Part shown: positions 17,942 to 26,776 of the stretch, piece after piece
How the letters are laid out: the number at the start of each line of letters is the position of its first letter
How positions within the stretch are numbered: position 1 is the stretch's first letter
From: Bryobacterales bacterium
Lineage (GTDB): Bacteria > Acidobacteriota > Terriglobia > Bryobacterales > Bryobacteraceae
DNA: 51,652 nt
NCBI GenBank assembly: GCA_016789785.1
Contig: JAEUQE010000031.1
Location: 1 to 51,652, forward strand
Direction of reading: 5' to 3'
Translations under genes and position numbers: made by a program
The notes under the pieces: model-generated
Databases searched by the model: none
Told to the model about the DNA's origin: nothing
The model's input: the letters and a program-made list of their open reading frames with translations, nothing else

Positions 17942-20900
17942 ATGCAACCGCTCAAACCGCATCACCTGCGCCCGGCGTGTTTGCTGCTCTGCGCGATGCT
18001 GATTCCGGTCTGGCTGTTCGGCCAGGCCACGGATGGAAGCATCGTGGGAAACGTCACGGACGCTTCCGGAGCAGCGCTCGCCAGCGCAAAAGTAGAATTG
18101 ACCAATATCGACACCACTGTTACCGCCACATCCACCGCGGACTCGACCGGGTTCTACCGTTTCCGCAACGTATTGGTGGGCCGGTACAAGGTGACGGTGA
18201 CCGCGCCGGGCTTCGGCGCTTCAACCGTACAGAACATCACGGTCGCCGCAAACGCTCAGCTCACTGTCAACGTGTCCATGCAAGTGGCGAACGTAAACAC
18301 GACTGTAGAAGTTGTGGAAGCTCCCGCGTTGATTGATACCACAACCGCACGAATAACGAATAGTTTTGAGTCGAGACAGGCCCTGGCTCTGCCCGTGACT
18401 GGCGTCGGCAATCTTGGCGTGATCAACCTTTCGCTACAAGGTTCCGGCGTAACGTCGGGCGGCGGGTCCATTGGTTATGGCACTGGCCCGGCCGTTGGCG
18501 GGCAGCGTCCCACCAATAACAACTTCATGATCGAAGGTGTGGACAACAACAACAAGTCCGTCACAGGGCCGATTGTGAACGTCTCCAACGAAGCCGTCGC
18601 GCAGTTTTCGCTGATGCAGAACCAGTTCTCGCCCGAGTTCGGCTACAGCTCTGGCGGGCAGTTCAACACCATCGTGAAGTCGGGCACCAACGAAATCCAC
18701 GGTTCGGTATTTCATTACATGCAGAACCGCAAAATGGATGCGATTGACGAGTCCATCGCCCGCACTCAACTCAGGCCGGGATCCCGCGTCAACCCTCGCA
18801 ACGACCGCAACCGCCTTGGCGGCACGATCGGCGGCCCCGTGCTGAAGAACAAGCTCTTCTACTTCGGCAGCTATGAGTACGTCGCGCTCGGCCAGGCCAG
18901 CGTGAACACCGCGGCGATCTTCGTGCCGACCGCGGAAGGGATTCGCCTGCTCGACAATCTCAGCGGTATCAGGAAGACCAATCTGGACATCTTCAAACGT
19001 GAAGTGCCAGTGGCTGCTTCCGCTTCGGCTGGGCAGACCACCACGGTGCGCGGGACGCAGATTCCGCTCGGCATTCTCTCGGTAAGCGCGCCATCGTTCC
19101 GCAACGATTACAATGCGGTGGCCAGTGGTGACTACAACATCAGTGACCGTGACCAGCTTCGCATGCGATATCTGAGCACGCGCATCGATCTCGTCGACAC
19201 CACCGCCAACCTGCCACAGTTTTTCCAACCTCGTCCGATCCGCAACCACGTGGCGTCGCTGACACACTTCCACACGTTCACTCCGTCCGTGACGAACGAA
19301 CTGCGTCTTGCCTATAACCGCCGCACGGACGAAATCCCTGCGGGCGATTTCGCCTTCCCAGGGGTCGACGCATTCCCGAACCTTACGTTCGACGATCTCG
19401 GCCTCATCATTGGACCGAATCCGAATGCGCCGCAGGGCAACCGGTCAAACAGCTTCCAGTTGGTGAACAACATGAACTGGGTGAAAGGCCGGCACAGCTT
19501 CAAGTTCGGCTACGACGGCCGCAAGCTGAACATCAGCAATTTCTTTGTGCAGCGCAATCGTGGCGACTATCAGTACAGCACCCTCGATGCCTATCTCACC
19601 GACGTGACGCCGAACTTCGCGCAGCGCAGCGTGGGCGGATTCCCCTTCATCGGGAACATGCTCTCGCACTTCGGCTTTGCGCATGACGAGTGGCGTCTTC
19701 GCCAAAACCTGACGTTGAACATCGGGCTTCGGTACGAGTTCGTTGGTGTGCCGACGGGAGCCAAACAACAGGCGTTGAACTCACTGGCGTCGGTGCCGGG
19801 GCTGGTCGTGTTCGGTGAACCGAAGGCCACCAAGCGCGACTTCACGCCTCGGATCGGATTGGCTTGGTCGCCGGGCAAGAGCGGCCTCACCTCCATCCGC
19901 GCCGGCTTCGGCATGGCGTATGACCAGGTGTATCAGAACCTCGGCACCAATTCCCTTCCTCCGCAGTTCTTCACCACAATTGACGCGCACATTGACCGTC
20001 CGGGGCAGCCGAACTTTCTCGCTACCGGCGGCATTCCTGGCGCGGCAATTCCCATCAGCAACGCGGCGACTGCGCGGCGCTTGACCTCGTCGTTCATCCC
20101 TGACCAGCTTCGCCCGTATTCGATTCAATGGAACCTCGGTGTGCAACGCGTATTCTGGAATGACTACACGCTGGAAGTGCGCTATCTGGGAACGCGTGGC
20201 GTGCACCTCCCGCTGCAACAGCAGATCAACCGCATCCCGACGGTGACGAGCCCGGAGCAGGGTCTGCCGACCTTCCTGCAACGTCCGTCGCAAACCGAGT
20301 TGGATGCGTTGACGCGTACGCTCGATCAGATTCCAACGGCGGGCGCGGCGAGCAACTTCTTCGCTTCGTCCGGCTTCGGCACTTCGATCACCGCGTTCAT
20401 GCCGCAAGGCAACTCCACTTACCATGGTCTTGCGACCCAGCTCAACAAGCGGTTCTCGAAGAACCTGTTGTTCACTGGCGCTTACACCTGGAGCCACACC
20501 ATCGACGACAGCACCGCGTCGTTGAACAGCACCGCGATTACGCCACGCCGTCCGCAGGACTTCTTCAACCTGCGGCCGGAGCGGGCAAGTTCGGCTCTCG
20601 ACCGGCGTCATCGCTTCACCATGTCGTGGGTCTACGACACGCCATGGTTCACGAAGGACGCAAACTGGGCAGCGCGCAATCTACTTGGGAATTGGACGTT
20701 CTCGGGCTTCTATCAGGCCGAGACCGGGCCGTGGGGCACGGTGCGCAGCGGCGTCGATTCGAATCAGAATGGCGATCCCGTGGCGGACCGCACCATCATC
20801 AATCCGTCGGGACAGGCCAACCGGGGAAGCGGAGTGACGCAGCTTCGCAACTCGGCCGGCCGCGTGGTCGGCTATCTGGCTAACGATCCGTCGGCTCGCT

Positions 20901-21226
20901 ACATCCAGGCCGGTGTTGGCGCCTTCCCGACCGGCGGACGCAATACGCTACGCCTGCCCGGCATCAACAACTTCGATATCACGGTGGCAAAGAAGATTAA
21001 CATTTCGGAAAGTAAGTTCTTCGAGATCCGTGGCGAAGCCTACAACGCTCTGAATAACTCGCAGTTTGTTCCAGGTTTTGTGAGTTCAGTAGCTCCGCGG
21101 GTGGGACTTTCGGGGAACGCCGTAGGCAACATCCTGCTGCCGCAGCATCCGAACTTCAACCGTCCCGACCTGGCGTTCTCGAACAACTCGAGGACGATGC
21201 AGATCGTGGCACGGTTCCAGTTCTGA
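17942..21226 (+). CDS. TonB-dependent receptor with N-terminal carboxypeptidase-regulatory-like domain
   Basis: A 1094-residue outer-membrane protein. I chose the ATG at 17942, which follows an AGGGG box and starts a signal peptide (MQPLKPHHLRPACLLLCAML, ending before QATDGS). Residues about 30-110 form the carboxypeptidase-regulatory-like beta domain (SIVGNVTDASGAALASAKVELTN, GFYRFRNVLVGRYKVTVTAPGF). A plug-like region follows (GQRPTNNNFMIEGVDNNN, QNQFSPEFGYSSGGQFNTIVK), then a long beta-barrel ending in the aromatic MQIVARFQF. This Oar-like architecture is typical of the many large receptors of Acidobacteria that import oligosaccharides or other large ligands. It follows the PSD1-DUF1501 pair on the same strand, which suggests they serve one substrate. 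A strong terminator follows the gene. Confidence 0.9.
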   Translation: MQPLKPHHLRPACLLLCAMLIPVWLFGQATDGSIVGNVTDASGAALASAKVELTNIDTTVTATSTADSTGFYRFRNVLVGRYKVTVTAPGFGASTVQNITVAANAQLTVNVSMQVANVNTTVEVVEAPALIDTTTARITNSFESRQALALPVTGVGNLGVINLSLQGSGVTSGGGSIGYGTGPAVGGQRPTNNNFMIEGVDNNNKSVTGPIVNVSNEAVAQFSLMQNQFSPEFGYSSGGQFNTIVKSGTNEIHGSVFHYMQNRKMDAIDESIARTQLRPGSRVNPRNDRNRLGGTIGGPVLKNKLFYFGSYEYVALGQASVNTAAIFVPTAEGIRLLDNLSGIRKTNLDIFKREVPVAASASAGQTTTVRGTQIPLGILSVSAPSFRNDYNAVASGDYNISDRDQLRMRYLSTRIDLVDTTANLPQFFQPRPIRNHVASLTHFHTFTPSVTNELRLAYNRRTDEIPAGDFAFPGVDAFPNLTFDDLGLIIGPNPNAPQGNRSNSFQLVNNMNWVKGRHSFKFGYDGRKLNISNFFVQRNRGDYQYSTLDAYLTDVTPNFAQRSVGGFPFIGNMLSHFGFAHDEWRLRQNLTLNIGLRYEFVGVPTGAKQQALNSLASVPGLVVFGEPKATKRDFTPRIGLAWSPGKSGLTSIRAGFGMAYDQVYQNLGTNSLPPQFFTTIDAHIDRPGQPNFLATGGIPGAAIPISNAATARRLTSSFIPDQLRPYSIQWNLGVQRVFWNDYTLEVRYLGTRGVHLPLQQQINRIPTVTSPEQGLPTFLQRPSQTELDALTRTLDQIPTAGAASNFFASSGFGTSITAFMPQGNSTYHGLATQLNKRFSKNLLFTGAYTWSHTIDDSTASLNSTAITPRRPQDFFNLRPERASSALDRRHRFTMSWVYDTPWFTKDANWAARNLLGNWTFSGFYQAETGPWGTVRSGVDSNQNGDPVADRTIINPSGQANRGSGVTQLRNSAGRVVGYLANDPSARYIQAGVGAFPTGGRNTLRLPGINNFDITVAKKINISESKFFEIRGEAYNALNNSQFVPGFVSSVAPRVGLSGNAVGNILLPQHPNFNRPDLAFSNNSRTMQIVARFQF

Positions 21227-21340
21227 CGGCGCTAACCGCGCGGCTATCGCCTCCGGCGAAGGAGCCCCACGCCGCTGGTTCCAGGTAGCGTTCACCTCTG
21301 GGGGGCGTCCGCCAATTGTAGTTTCCATCCACCCAACTCC

Positions 21341-21378
21341 GGGCGTCTTCCTCAAACCGAGGAGGGCGCCCTTTTGTT
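21341..21378 (+). terminator. Rho-independent terminator of the TonB receptor gene
   Basis: GGGCGTCTTCCTC pairs with GAGGAGGGCGCCC across the loop AAACC. This is a 13 base-pair stem with two G-U wobbles, followed at once by TTTTGTTT. It lies about 115 bases after the receptor stop and before the convergent prepilin peptidase gene. Confidence 0.85.
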
Positions 21379-21437
21379 TCAGGCAACAGAAACGCCCGGC
21401 GCGGCCAGCCGGTTCCATCGGGCGACCGCAAGCCAAG

Positions 21438-22256
21438 CTAAGCCGTGAGCAGGCCGAGATACCAGGCGCCGATGCGGTCACCAAACAGAGCAATGATCAC
21501 CGCTGCCAGTCCAAGGAAGGAGCCAAAGGGCAACTCATAGAGTTCATCTTTCTTGGAGAGCATCATGTACAAGCCGCCGATCACCGCACCAAGCACGGAG
21601 CCCGCGAATACGGTCATGAGCGCGCCCGGCAGGCCGAGAAAGCCACCAACCACGAGCATCATCTTCACATCGCCAAGTCCCAACCCCTCGCGCTTCCGCA
21701 GACGCAGGTAGATCTCGCCGGTAAGCCAAAGCACGCCAGCCGACGTCAATCCTCCAATCAACGTCTCCGTAACGGAGTGGATCCATGGCGCGACGGTCGC
21801 GGGCAGTAAAAGCGTGGAAAAATTGGACGGAGGCGGCGTAAAAGGAGCAAAAAGCAATGCTGCGAGAAACCCGCCGATGGTGAATTCGTCGGGTAGGATC
21901 CGGTCGAACAAATCGGTCACCGTGAGGTCCACCATGATCGCGCTGAAGACGCACAACTTCCAGCCGAGCGCATTCGGCCCGCTGCTCAGCACGCTGACGA
22001 AGAACAGGAGCCCCGTGACGAACTCCACAATGGGATAAGCGATCGAGTAGGGTGACTGACACCAGCGGCATTTCCCGCCAAGCATTAAGTAACTGATGAC
22101 CGGTATGTTGTCATGCCAGGCAACCGTGCGCTCGCAGGCGACGCAGTGTGATCGCGGGTGGACTACGGAGAGGTCGCGGGGCAGGCGGTAAATGCACACG
22201 TTGAGAAAACTTCCGATCAGCATGCCGAACAGGCCTGCCAGCACCGCCTCAATCAT
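21438..22256 (-). CDS. pilD: Type IV prepilin peptidase (A24 leader peptidase/methylase)
   Basis: A 272-residue polytopic membrane enzyme that cleaves prepilin leader peptides and N-methylates the new N-terminus. The N-terminal domain is GSFLNVCIYRLPRDLSVVHPR with the paired zinc cysteines CVAC and CRWC. The aspartate catalytic sites are TVTDLFDRILPDE and GLGLGDVKMM. Several transmembrane segments and a conserved ELPFGSFLGLAA near the C-terminus complete it. It is the last gene of the minus-strand operon and overlaps the preceding GT4 gene by four bases (ATGA). It could serve the Tad pilus genes at 27200-30481 or a general type II/IV secretion system elsewhere. Confidence 0.92.
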   Translation of the reverse strand: MIEAVLAGLFGMLIGSFLNVCIYRLPRDLSVVHPRSHCVACERTVAWHDNIPVISYLMLGGKCRWCQSPYSIAYPIVEFVTGLLFFVSVLSSGPNALGWKLCVFSAIMVDLTVTDLFDRILPDEFTIGGFLAALLFAPFTPPPSNFSTLLLPATVAPWIHSVTETLIGGLTSAGVLWLTGEIYLRLRKREGLGLGDVKMMLVVGGFLGLPGALMTVFAGSVLGAVIGGLYMMLSKKDELYELPFGSFLGLAAVIIALFGDRIGAWYLGLLTA

Positions 22257-23179
22257 TGCCTCGCTCCCCTCACCGCGCTTCCCTCCGCTCCAATCAACTT
22301 CTTATACTCATGCAGCGAACGCAGCGCCATATGCGCCAGCGTAAAACCGTCCTTCACCATCTCGCGGCCTTGCAGACCCAGTTGCCGCGCGAGCCGCTCA
22401 TCGCCGCTCAGCCTGCGGATGGCACTCGCTACGCTCTCCACGTCGTTCGATACCAGCAGACCGGTCTCTTCGTGACGCACGATCTCGGGCAGACCGCCGG
22501 TGCGGCTCGCAATCACAGGCACGCCCGCGCCCAGAGCGAGCAGCGCGGCCGATCCCAAGCCTTCCACCTCGGACAAATACACGAGCGCGCGCGCGTTCTT
22601 CAGATCTTCTCGCAGATCCTGCGACTCCACCAGTTCGACGCCCGCCTTTTTCGCGGCCTCACGGGCCAGTTCGCTGCCTTTGCGGCTGTCCTTCCACCAT
22701 GGCGTGACGAAGCGTTGACCGCCCTCGGAACGCTGCTCCAGAGGCACCCCATCGTATACTAGTGCAATTCGCGCGCCGGAAACGTCAGCCGCTTCCAGAG
22801 TTCCGGCCACGAATCGCGAGATCGCGAAGTAGCGTGCCGGCCGGGAGTACTTCCACTTCGACAGCCAGGAAGTGCCTACTGGAAAGGCCACGCGGCGCGT
22901 CACCACCAGCGGACTCCGCGCGGCGATCGCGCCCATCGTGTGGCTCCGTGCATCATGCGCATGCGTGAGCGCGTGGAGCTTGGATTCGCGCCACAGCGTC
23001 AGCCACGAGAGAGGCTTGCAAGGGAGCCCGCGTTCCCGGGCAAGGGCCAGGAGAGGCGACGCAGCCGGCGCCAGCAGTAGCGGCGACAACCCCAGCGTCT
23101 TCTGTCCCATGCAAAGGTAGAACGTCTGCCATTGACCGCCGCGCATCGCCTTGCCTGAATCCACGTGGAGGATCTTCAT
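22253..23179 (-). CDS. Glycosyltransferase family 4
   Basis: A 308-residue protein from ATG 23179. The N-terminal MKILHVDSGKAMRGGQWQTF is a typical GT4 start with a donor-loop glycine pair. The C-terminal nucleotide-sugar site is EVEGLGSAALLALGAGVPVIASRTGGLPEIV, with the Glu-x7-Glu type motif reduced to a Leu/Ala-rich version, followed by ETGLLVSNDVESVASAI. It is shorter than the usual 370 residues because the linker between the two Rossmann-like domains is compact. It overlaps the GT2 gene by four bases and the prepilin peptidase gene by four. With the neighbouring WaaE-like GT2 it probably adds sugars to lipopolysaccharide core or another envelope glycan; the sugar is unknown. Confidence 0.85.
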   Translation of the reverse strand: MKILHVDSGKAMRGGQWQTFYLCMGQKTLGLSPLLLAPAASPLLALARERGLPCKPLSWLTLWRESKLHALTHAHDARSHTMGAIAARSPLVVTRRVAFPVGTSWLSKWKYSRPARYFAISRFVAGTLEAADVSGARIALVYDGVPLEQRSEGGQRFVTPWWKDSRKGSELAREAAKKAGVELVESQDLREDLKNARALVYLSEVEGLGSAALLALGAGVPVIASRTGGLPEIVRHEETGLLVSNDVESVASAIRRLSGDERLARQLGLQGREMVKDGFTLAHMALRSLHEYKKLIGAEGSAVRGARQ

Positions 23180-23925
23180 TCGCGCCCCGGCATCATGTTG
23201 CGGGCTTTGGCATACTTCAGGAACGTATAGAGGGCAGCCATGTAGGCGATCGCCATTCCCTCCACTCCATCCATGAACCCTCGCTGCAGAAAGTACGTCT
23301 TGAAGAAGGTCCACGCTGGGTCCGTCAGAAGCTTCCGCGTGCTGACCGGTTTGCGCCTGGCTACGATCTCCTCGGCGGCCAGCGTCGTGTAGCGGTCCAT
23401 TGTCTTCAAGTGCTCCGTGAAGCTCTGGCAGGTGTAGTGGAGCAGATTGGAATCGAGATGGCCCACCGCGCCATCCACCTTCACGCTCTCGTGCACGTAT
23501 TCGCCGACCCAATGGGCCTTGTCCCGCCGGTACAACCGTACTTTGCGATCGGGATACCAGCCTGAGTGCAGAATCCACTTGCCTAGATACTGCGCCAGAC
23601 GCGGCATCGTATAGGCATCGTAGCGCGGGCCTGTCTTTTTCAAGACCCAAATGTCGGCCTCCAGCGCTTCGCTCAGCGCCTCATCGGCGTCGATGGAGAA
23701 GACCCAATCATGCGTGGCCTGCTCGGTCGCGTAGTTCTTTTGCGAGGCATAGCCGCGCCAACCGGTCTCGATGACGCGCGCCCCGAGTTTGTTGGCGATC
23801 TCGACGGTGCGGTCACACGAGCCTGAGTCGACCACAATGATCTCGTCGCAGCAACGGAGGCTCTCGATCGCGCGAGCGATGTTGCGCTCTTCGTCCCTGG
23901 CGATGATGGTGGCGGAGATCTTCAT
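23176..23925 (-). CDS. Glycosyltransferase family 2, WaaE/KdtX-like
   Basis: A 249-residue GT-A enzyme from ATG 23925. It opens with MKISATIIARDEERNIARAI, then EIIVVDSGSCDRTVEIA and the metal-binding FSIDADEALS. The segment GYASQKNYATEQATHDWVF and the C-terminal region with RYTTLAAEEIVARRKPV resemble the lipopolysaccharide core glucosyltransferase WaaE/KdtX group. This predicts a cytoplasmic-face enzyme acting on lipopolysaccharide or a related glycolipid. It starts five bases after the M50 protease gene and overlaps the following GT4 gene by four bases, so the group is clearly one operon. Confidence 0.87.
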   Translation of the reverse strand: MKISATIIARDEERNIARAIESLRCCDEIIVVDSGSCDRTVEIANKLGARVIETGWRGYASQKNYATEQATHDWVFSIDADEALSEALEADIWVLKKTGPRYDAYTMPRLAQYLGKWILHSGWYPDRKVRLYRRDKAHWVGEYVHESVKVDGAVGHLDSNLLHYTCQSFTEHLKTMDRYTTLAAEEIVARRKPVSTRKLLTDPAWTFFKTYFLQRGFMDGVEGMAIAYMAALYTFLKYAKARNMMPGRE

Positions 23926-23930
23926 GCGGG

Positions 23931-24899
23931 TCAGAAGGGCGCGGTGGCGATCGGCGCGGGCATGAAGCACACAGCGAAGACCAACACCGCGAGCAACGCC
24001 ACCATCCGGCGTCCGCTGCTCAGCGGATTGGGATCGTAGATCACGGGATGCTTCAGCCCAATGAAGAAGAGCACCGCGGCCCACACCCACCATGGCCAGT
24101 ACAGCAGGCCCAATGGAATCAACAGAAACCAGAAAACTCGTGTCAGCATGCGGAAGCGGTTGCTGAAAACCGCGTACAGAATGTGGCCGCCATCGAGCTG
24201 TCCGAAAGGAAGCAGGTTCAAAGCCGTTGCGAAGATGCCGACCCAAGCGGCGCGCGCGATCGGATGCAGGTAGATATCGGCGGATGCCACTCCGGGGAAT
24301 ACTAGCATCTCCAGACCCCGGAGCAGGAGCGGCACGCCGAACACGAGATCGCCCTGCTGCGCGATCCCCGGAAGAACTTTGGAGTACGCGAGTCCAATGC
24401 CTAGCGCCGGAAGCAGAAACACGAAGCCCGCCAGCGGCCCGGCCACCCCAACGTCGAACAACTCCTGGCGGCTGTAGATCGGAGAGCGGATACGAATAAA
24501 CGCGCCGAGGGTGCCGATGAACGTGGGGGCCGGAAGGAAATACGGCAGGCTCGCATCCAGCCGGTAGTGGATGCAGGCAAGGTAGTGGCCGAATTCGTGC
24601 GCGAGCAGGATCACCAACAGCGGGATCGAGAACAGAAGCCCTGGGAGAATACGCGACGGGTATTGGAGGATGTCGATGTAGCCGACAATATCTTCCTCCA
24701 GCACGAAGGCAGGGCGGTTCTGATCGAAGTTCTCGACGATGCGTGCGCCGACGAACGTGGTGGTGAAAAGCGTCAGGACGAACAGCAGCAGATAGAGCCA
24801 CAAGCGCTCGCGGCTGATGGCGTCCGCAATCCCTGACGAACTACCTCCCTCTCCCGGCCACATGGGCGGATAAACCGGTGGGTAGTCCTGAGATGCCAC
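23931..24899 (-). CDS. Site-2-protease-like M50 membrane metalloprotease
   Basis: A 322-residue polytopic protein starting with GTG at 24899. Zinc ligands are in H101-EFG-H105 within a transmembrane segment (LLVILLAHEFGHYLA) and in NLLPFGQLDGGHILY near residue 245. About seven to eight hydrophobic segments are visible. The first follows a Pro/Gly-rich cytoplasmic leader (QDYPPVYPPMWPGEGG). No PDZ domain is seen, so it belongs to the short, PDZ-less group. Such proteases cut membrane-anchored regulators within the membrane; the target is unknown. It is flanked by HU (20 bases upstream) and the GT2 gene (five bases downstream). Confidence 0.88.
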   Translation of the reverse strand: MASQDYPPVYPPMWPGEGGSSSGIADAISRERLWLYLLLFVLTLFTTTFVGARIVENFDQNRPAFVLEEDIVGYIDILQYPSRILPGLLFSIPLLVILLAHEFGHYLACIHYRLDASLPYFLPAPTFIGTLGAFIRIRSPIYSRQELFDVGVAGPLAGFVFLLPALGIGLAYSKVLPGIAQQGDLVFGVPLLLRGLEMLVFPGVASADIYLHPIARAAWVGIFATALNLLPFGQLDGGHILYAVFSNRFRMLTRVFWFLLIPLGLLYWPWWVWAAVLFFIGLKHPVIYDPNPLSSGRRMVALLAVLVFAVCFMPAPIATAPF

Positions 24900-24919
24900 G
24901 TATGCTCAGAAAAGTGGCG

Positions 24920-25189
24920 CTATTGCAGAGTCTGCAACTCTTTGCCGGGCTTGAAGCGAACGGCTTTGCCCGGTGGGATCGCGACCTCGGCGCCGGTGCG
25001 AGGATTGCGGCCAATCCCCGTTTTGCGCGGGCGGACATTGAAGATCCCGAACCCGCGAAGCTCAATCCGTTGGCCCTGGCCAAGTGCCCGTTTCATGCTC
25101 TCGAAAACGGTTTCCACGGCCATCTCAGCCTTGGTTTTCGTGATGCCCGTCCGGTTGACGACTTCGTTAATGATGTCGAGTTTGATCAC
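24920..25189 (-). CDS. HU/IHF-family nucleoid protein
   Basis: An 89-residue DNA-bending protein. The GTG at 25189 is preceded by GGAGG with a six-base spacing, which decides this start over the longer upstream frame. The sequence begins MIKLDIINEVVNRTGITKTKAEMAVETV and has the DNA-binding arm RIELRGFGIFNVRPRKTGIGRNP followed by VRFKPGKELQ. These are the features of the HU/IHF fold, and the sequence alone does not separate HU from IHF. It is the first gene of the operon with the M50 protease and two glycosyltransferases, an uncommon partner set. Confidence 0.92.
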   Translation of the reverse strand: MIKLDIINEVVNRTGITKTKAEMAVETVFESMKRALGQGQRIELRGFGIFNVRPRKTGIGRNPRTGAEVAIPPGKAVRFKPGKELQTLQ

Positions 25190-25285
25190 TCCAGACCTCC
25201 CGCTGCGCGCCAAAAAGAGAAGGCGTGAGGAAGGCAGCTCCTCCGCTTCGGCAGCAAACCTCATGATAGGATTGAGGTTACATCG

Positions 25286-25777
25286 TTGTCAAGCATGCCC
25301 GCATCAGCCCTTTCTGAAACCCTCTTCCGTCAAGCCTGCGGCCAGTTCGCCACCGGAGTCGCGATTGCGGCGGTGACCGACTCCTCGGGCACTCCCCATG
25401 GCCTCACGATCAACTCCTTCACTTCGGTCTCCATGAAGCCGCCACTCGTGTTGATCTGCATTGACAAACGTGCGGCGATTCTCGATCGTTTTCTGGAAGC
25501 GTCCCATTATTCAGTGAACATACTGCCTGTGGAACATGAGGAACTGTCGAACCGCTTCGCCACATCTCGCGAGGATCGGTTCAATGGTGTGAGTTGGCGG
25601 TCCGGAGTGACAGGGGCGCCGCTGATCGACGGCTCGATCGCCGCCCTGGAATGTGAGACGGCGCAGGTGATCGATGCAGGCGACCACTCGATCCTGATCG
25701 CGGAAGCCGTTGCCGCGGAAGTTACAGGCGGGGTTCCCTTGGTTTACTTGCGAGGGCGTTACACGTTAACGGTGTAA
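25286..25777 (+). CDS. Flavin reductase-like FMN-binding protein
   Basis: A 163-residue single-domain protein of the flavin reductase family (HpaC/ActVB type), which binds FMN and supplies reduced flavin to monooxygenases. It shows FRQACGQFATGVAIAAVTD, GLTINSFTSVSMKPPLVLICID, YSVNILPVEHEELSNRFAT and the C-terminal PLVYLRGRYTLTV. I place the start at TTG 25286 because GAGG lies eight bases upstream; the ATG at 25295 is the alternative and loses three residues. No monooxygenase partner is adjacent. It diverges from the HU operon with a gap of about 95 bases. Confidence 0.85.
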   Translation: MSSMPASALSETLFRQACGQFATGVAIAAVTDSSGTPHGLTINSFTSVSMKPPLVLICIDKRAAILDRFLEASHYSVNILPVEHEELSNRFATSREDRFNGVSWRSGVTGAPLIDGSIAALECETAQVIDAGDHSILIAEAVAAEVTGGVPLVYLRGRYTLTV

Positions 25778-25938
25778 CAATCCGCTGTGAATTCTGTGGA
25801 ATTCCAGAAATGTGCATCTGCAGCCAAGTTAATTGCTTACAAACGCCAGGCACACAGTGGGACAGTCATGGATCACCTCTCGCGTGCGGGCACAGCCGGC
25901 ACGAGGGCATAGCCGCGGATTCGGTCATACTGGGTCGG

Positions 25939-26619
25939 ATGAAGCGTCACAGCAACGCGCCGGACCTGCCCTCCGATCTAAGTGGCTTTGGCCCGGCGGG
26001 CCTGCTCGCGGCCCTGGTAATCCTGCTCGGGAACGGGCTGTTCGCGCCTCTGAGCGCGTTGCTCGTTCTGCTGTGGGCCTTACGGTCGCATACACCTTGG
26101 GGCGAACTGGGTTTTGTGAGGCCACGTAACTGGATCATGGCCATCGGCGCGGGCGTCGTGGCGGGCGTGTTTCTGAAGTTATTGATGAAGGCGCTCGTGA
26201 TGCCCTTGCTGGGTGCGCCGCCCGTCAATCCGGCGTTCCGCCACCTGACTGGAAACACCGCCGCGCTCCCCGGCATGTTGTACGCAGTGACCATCGGCGC
26301 CGGTTTCGGAGAGGAAACCGTATTTCGAGGTTATCTGTTCGAACGCCTCGGGAAGTTATTCGGAGAAAGTAAGTGGGCGGCTTGCGCCATCGTAATTCTC
26401 ACGTCCGCGTGGTTCGGCGCCATGCACTATTCGGGGCAGGGGATTCACGGAGTGCAGCAGGCGGCCATCGTGGGACTCGCGTTTGGCGTTGTCTATACGC
26501 GCATCCGCTGCCTATGGCCATTGATCTTCGCGCACGCCGCGTTCGACGTCACTGCCCTGGCGTTGATCTATTGGGGCGTGGAGCCACAAGTAGCATGTTC
26601 GGTGTTCACCTGCCGCTGA
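25939..26619 (+). CDS. CPBP (CAAX/type II) intramembrane metalloprotease
   Basis: A 226-residue membrane protein from ATG 25939. The glutamate motif GFGEETVFRGYLFERLG (EExxxR) and the histidine motifs GAMHYSGQG and IFAHAAFDVTAL mark the CPBP family, related to eukaryotic Rce1. Six hydrophobic segments are seen. Bacterial members act in peptide maturation or self-immunity, but many have no known role. The 161 bases before the gene hold no other gene. The last codons lie within the first copy of a repeated palindrome (GGTGTTCACC at 26601). Confidence 0.85.
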   Translation: MKRHSNAPDLPSDLSGFGPAGLLAALVILLGNGLFAPLSALLVLLWALRSHTPWGELGFVRPRNWIMAIGAGVVAGVFLKLLMKALVMPLLGAPPVNPAFRHLTGNTAALPGMLYAVTIGAGFGEETVFRGYLFERLGKLFGESKWAACAIVILTSAWFGAMHYSGQGIHGVQQAAIVGLAFGVVYTRIRCLWPLIFAHAAFDVTALALIYWGVEPQVACSVFTCR

Positions 26620-26663
26620 CCTCCCCTGTCATTCGATCGCGGGTGAACACCCGGTGAACACCC
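26601..26663. repeat. Three copies of the palindrome GGTG(AA/TT)CACC
   Basis: GGTGTTCACC lies at 26601-26610 inside the end of the CPBP gene. GGTGAACACC follows at 26642-26651 and 26653-26662, the last two as a perfect tandem of the 11-base unit GGTGAACACCC. Each copy is itself a palindrome, and copies one and two can pair as a hairpin. They lie about 115-175 bases before the small regulator-like gene and could be operator sites or a terminator-like hairpin. Confidence 0.5.
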
Positions 26664-26776
26664 TGCAAGCGCGCTCCCGGTGCACCGGAACGAGCGTCCC
26701 TACCAAATCCTTACCCGATTCTTACGTCTTCCTTGCGAGTCTCCCGGGGCGGATACCGCATAATTGAAGTCGCAAC

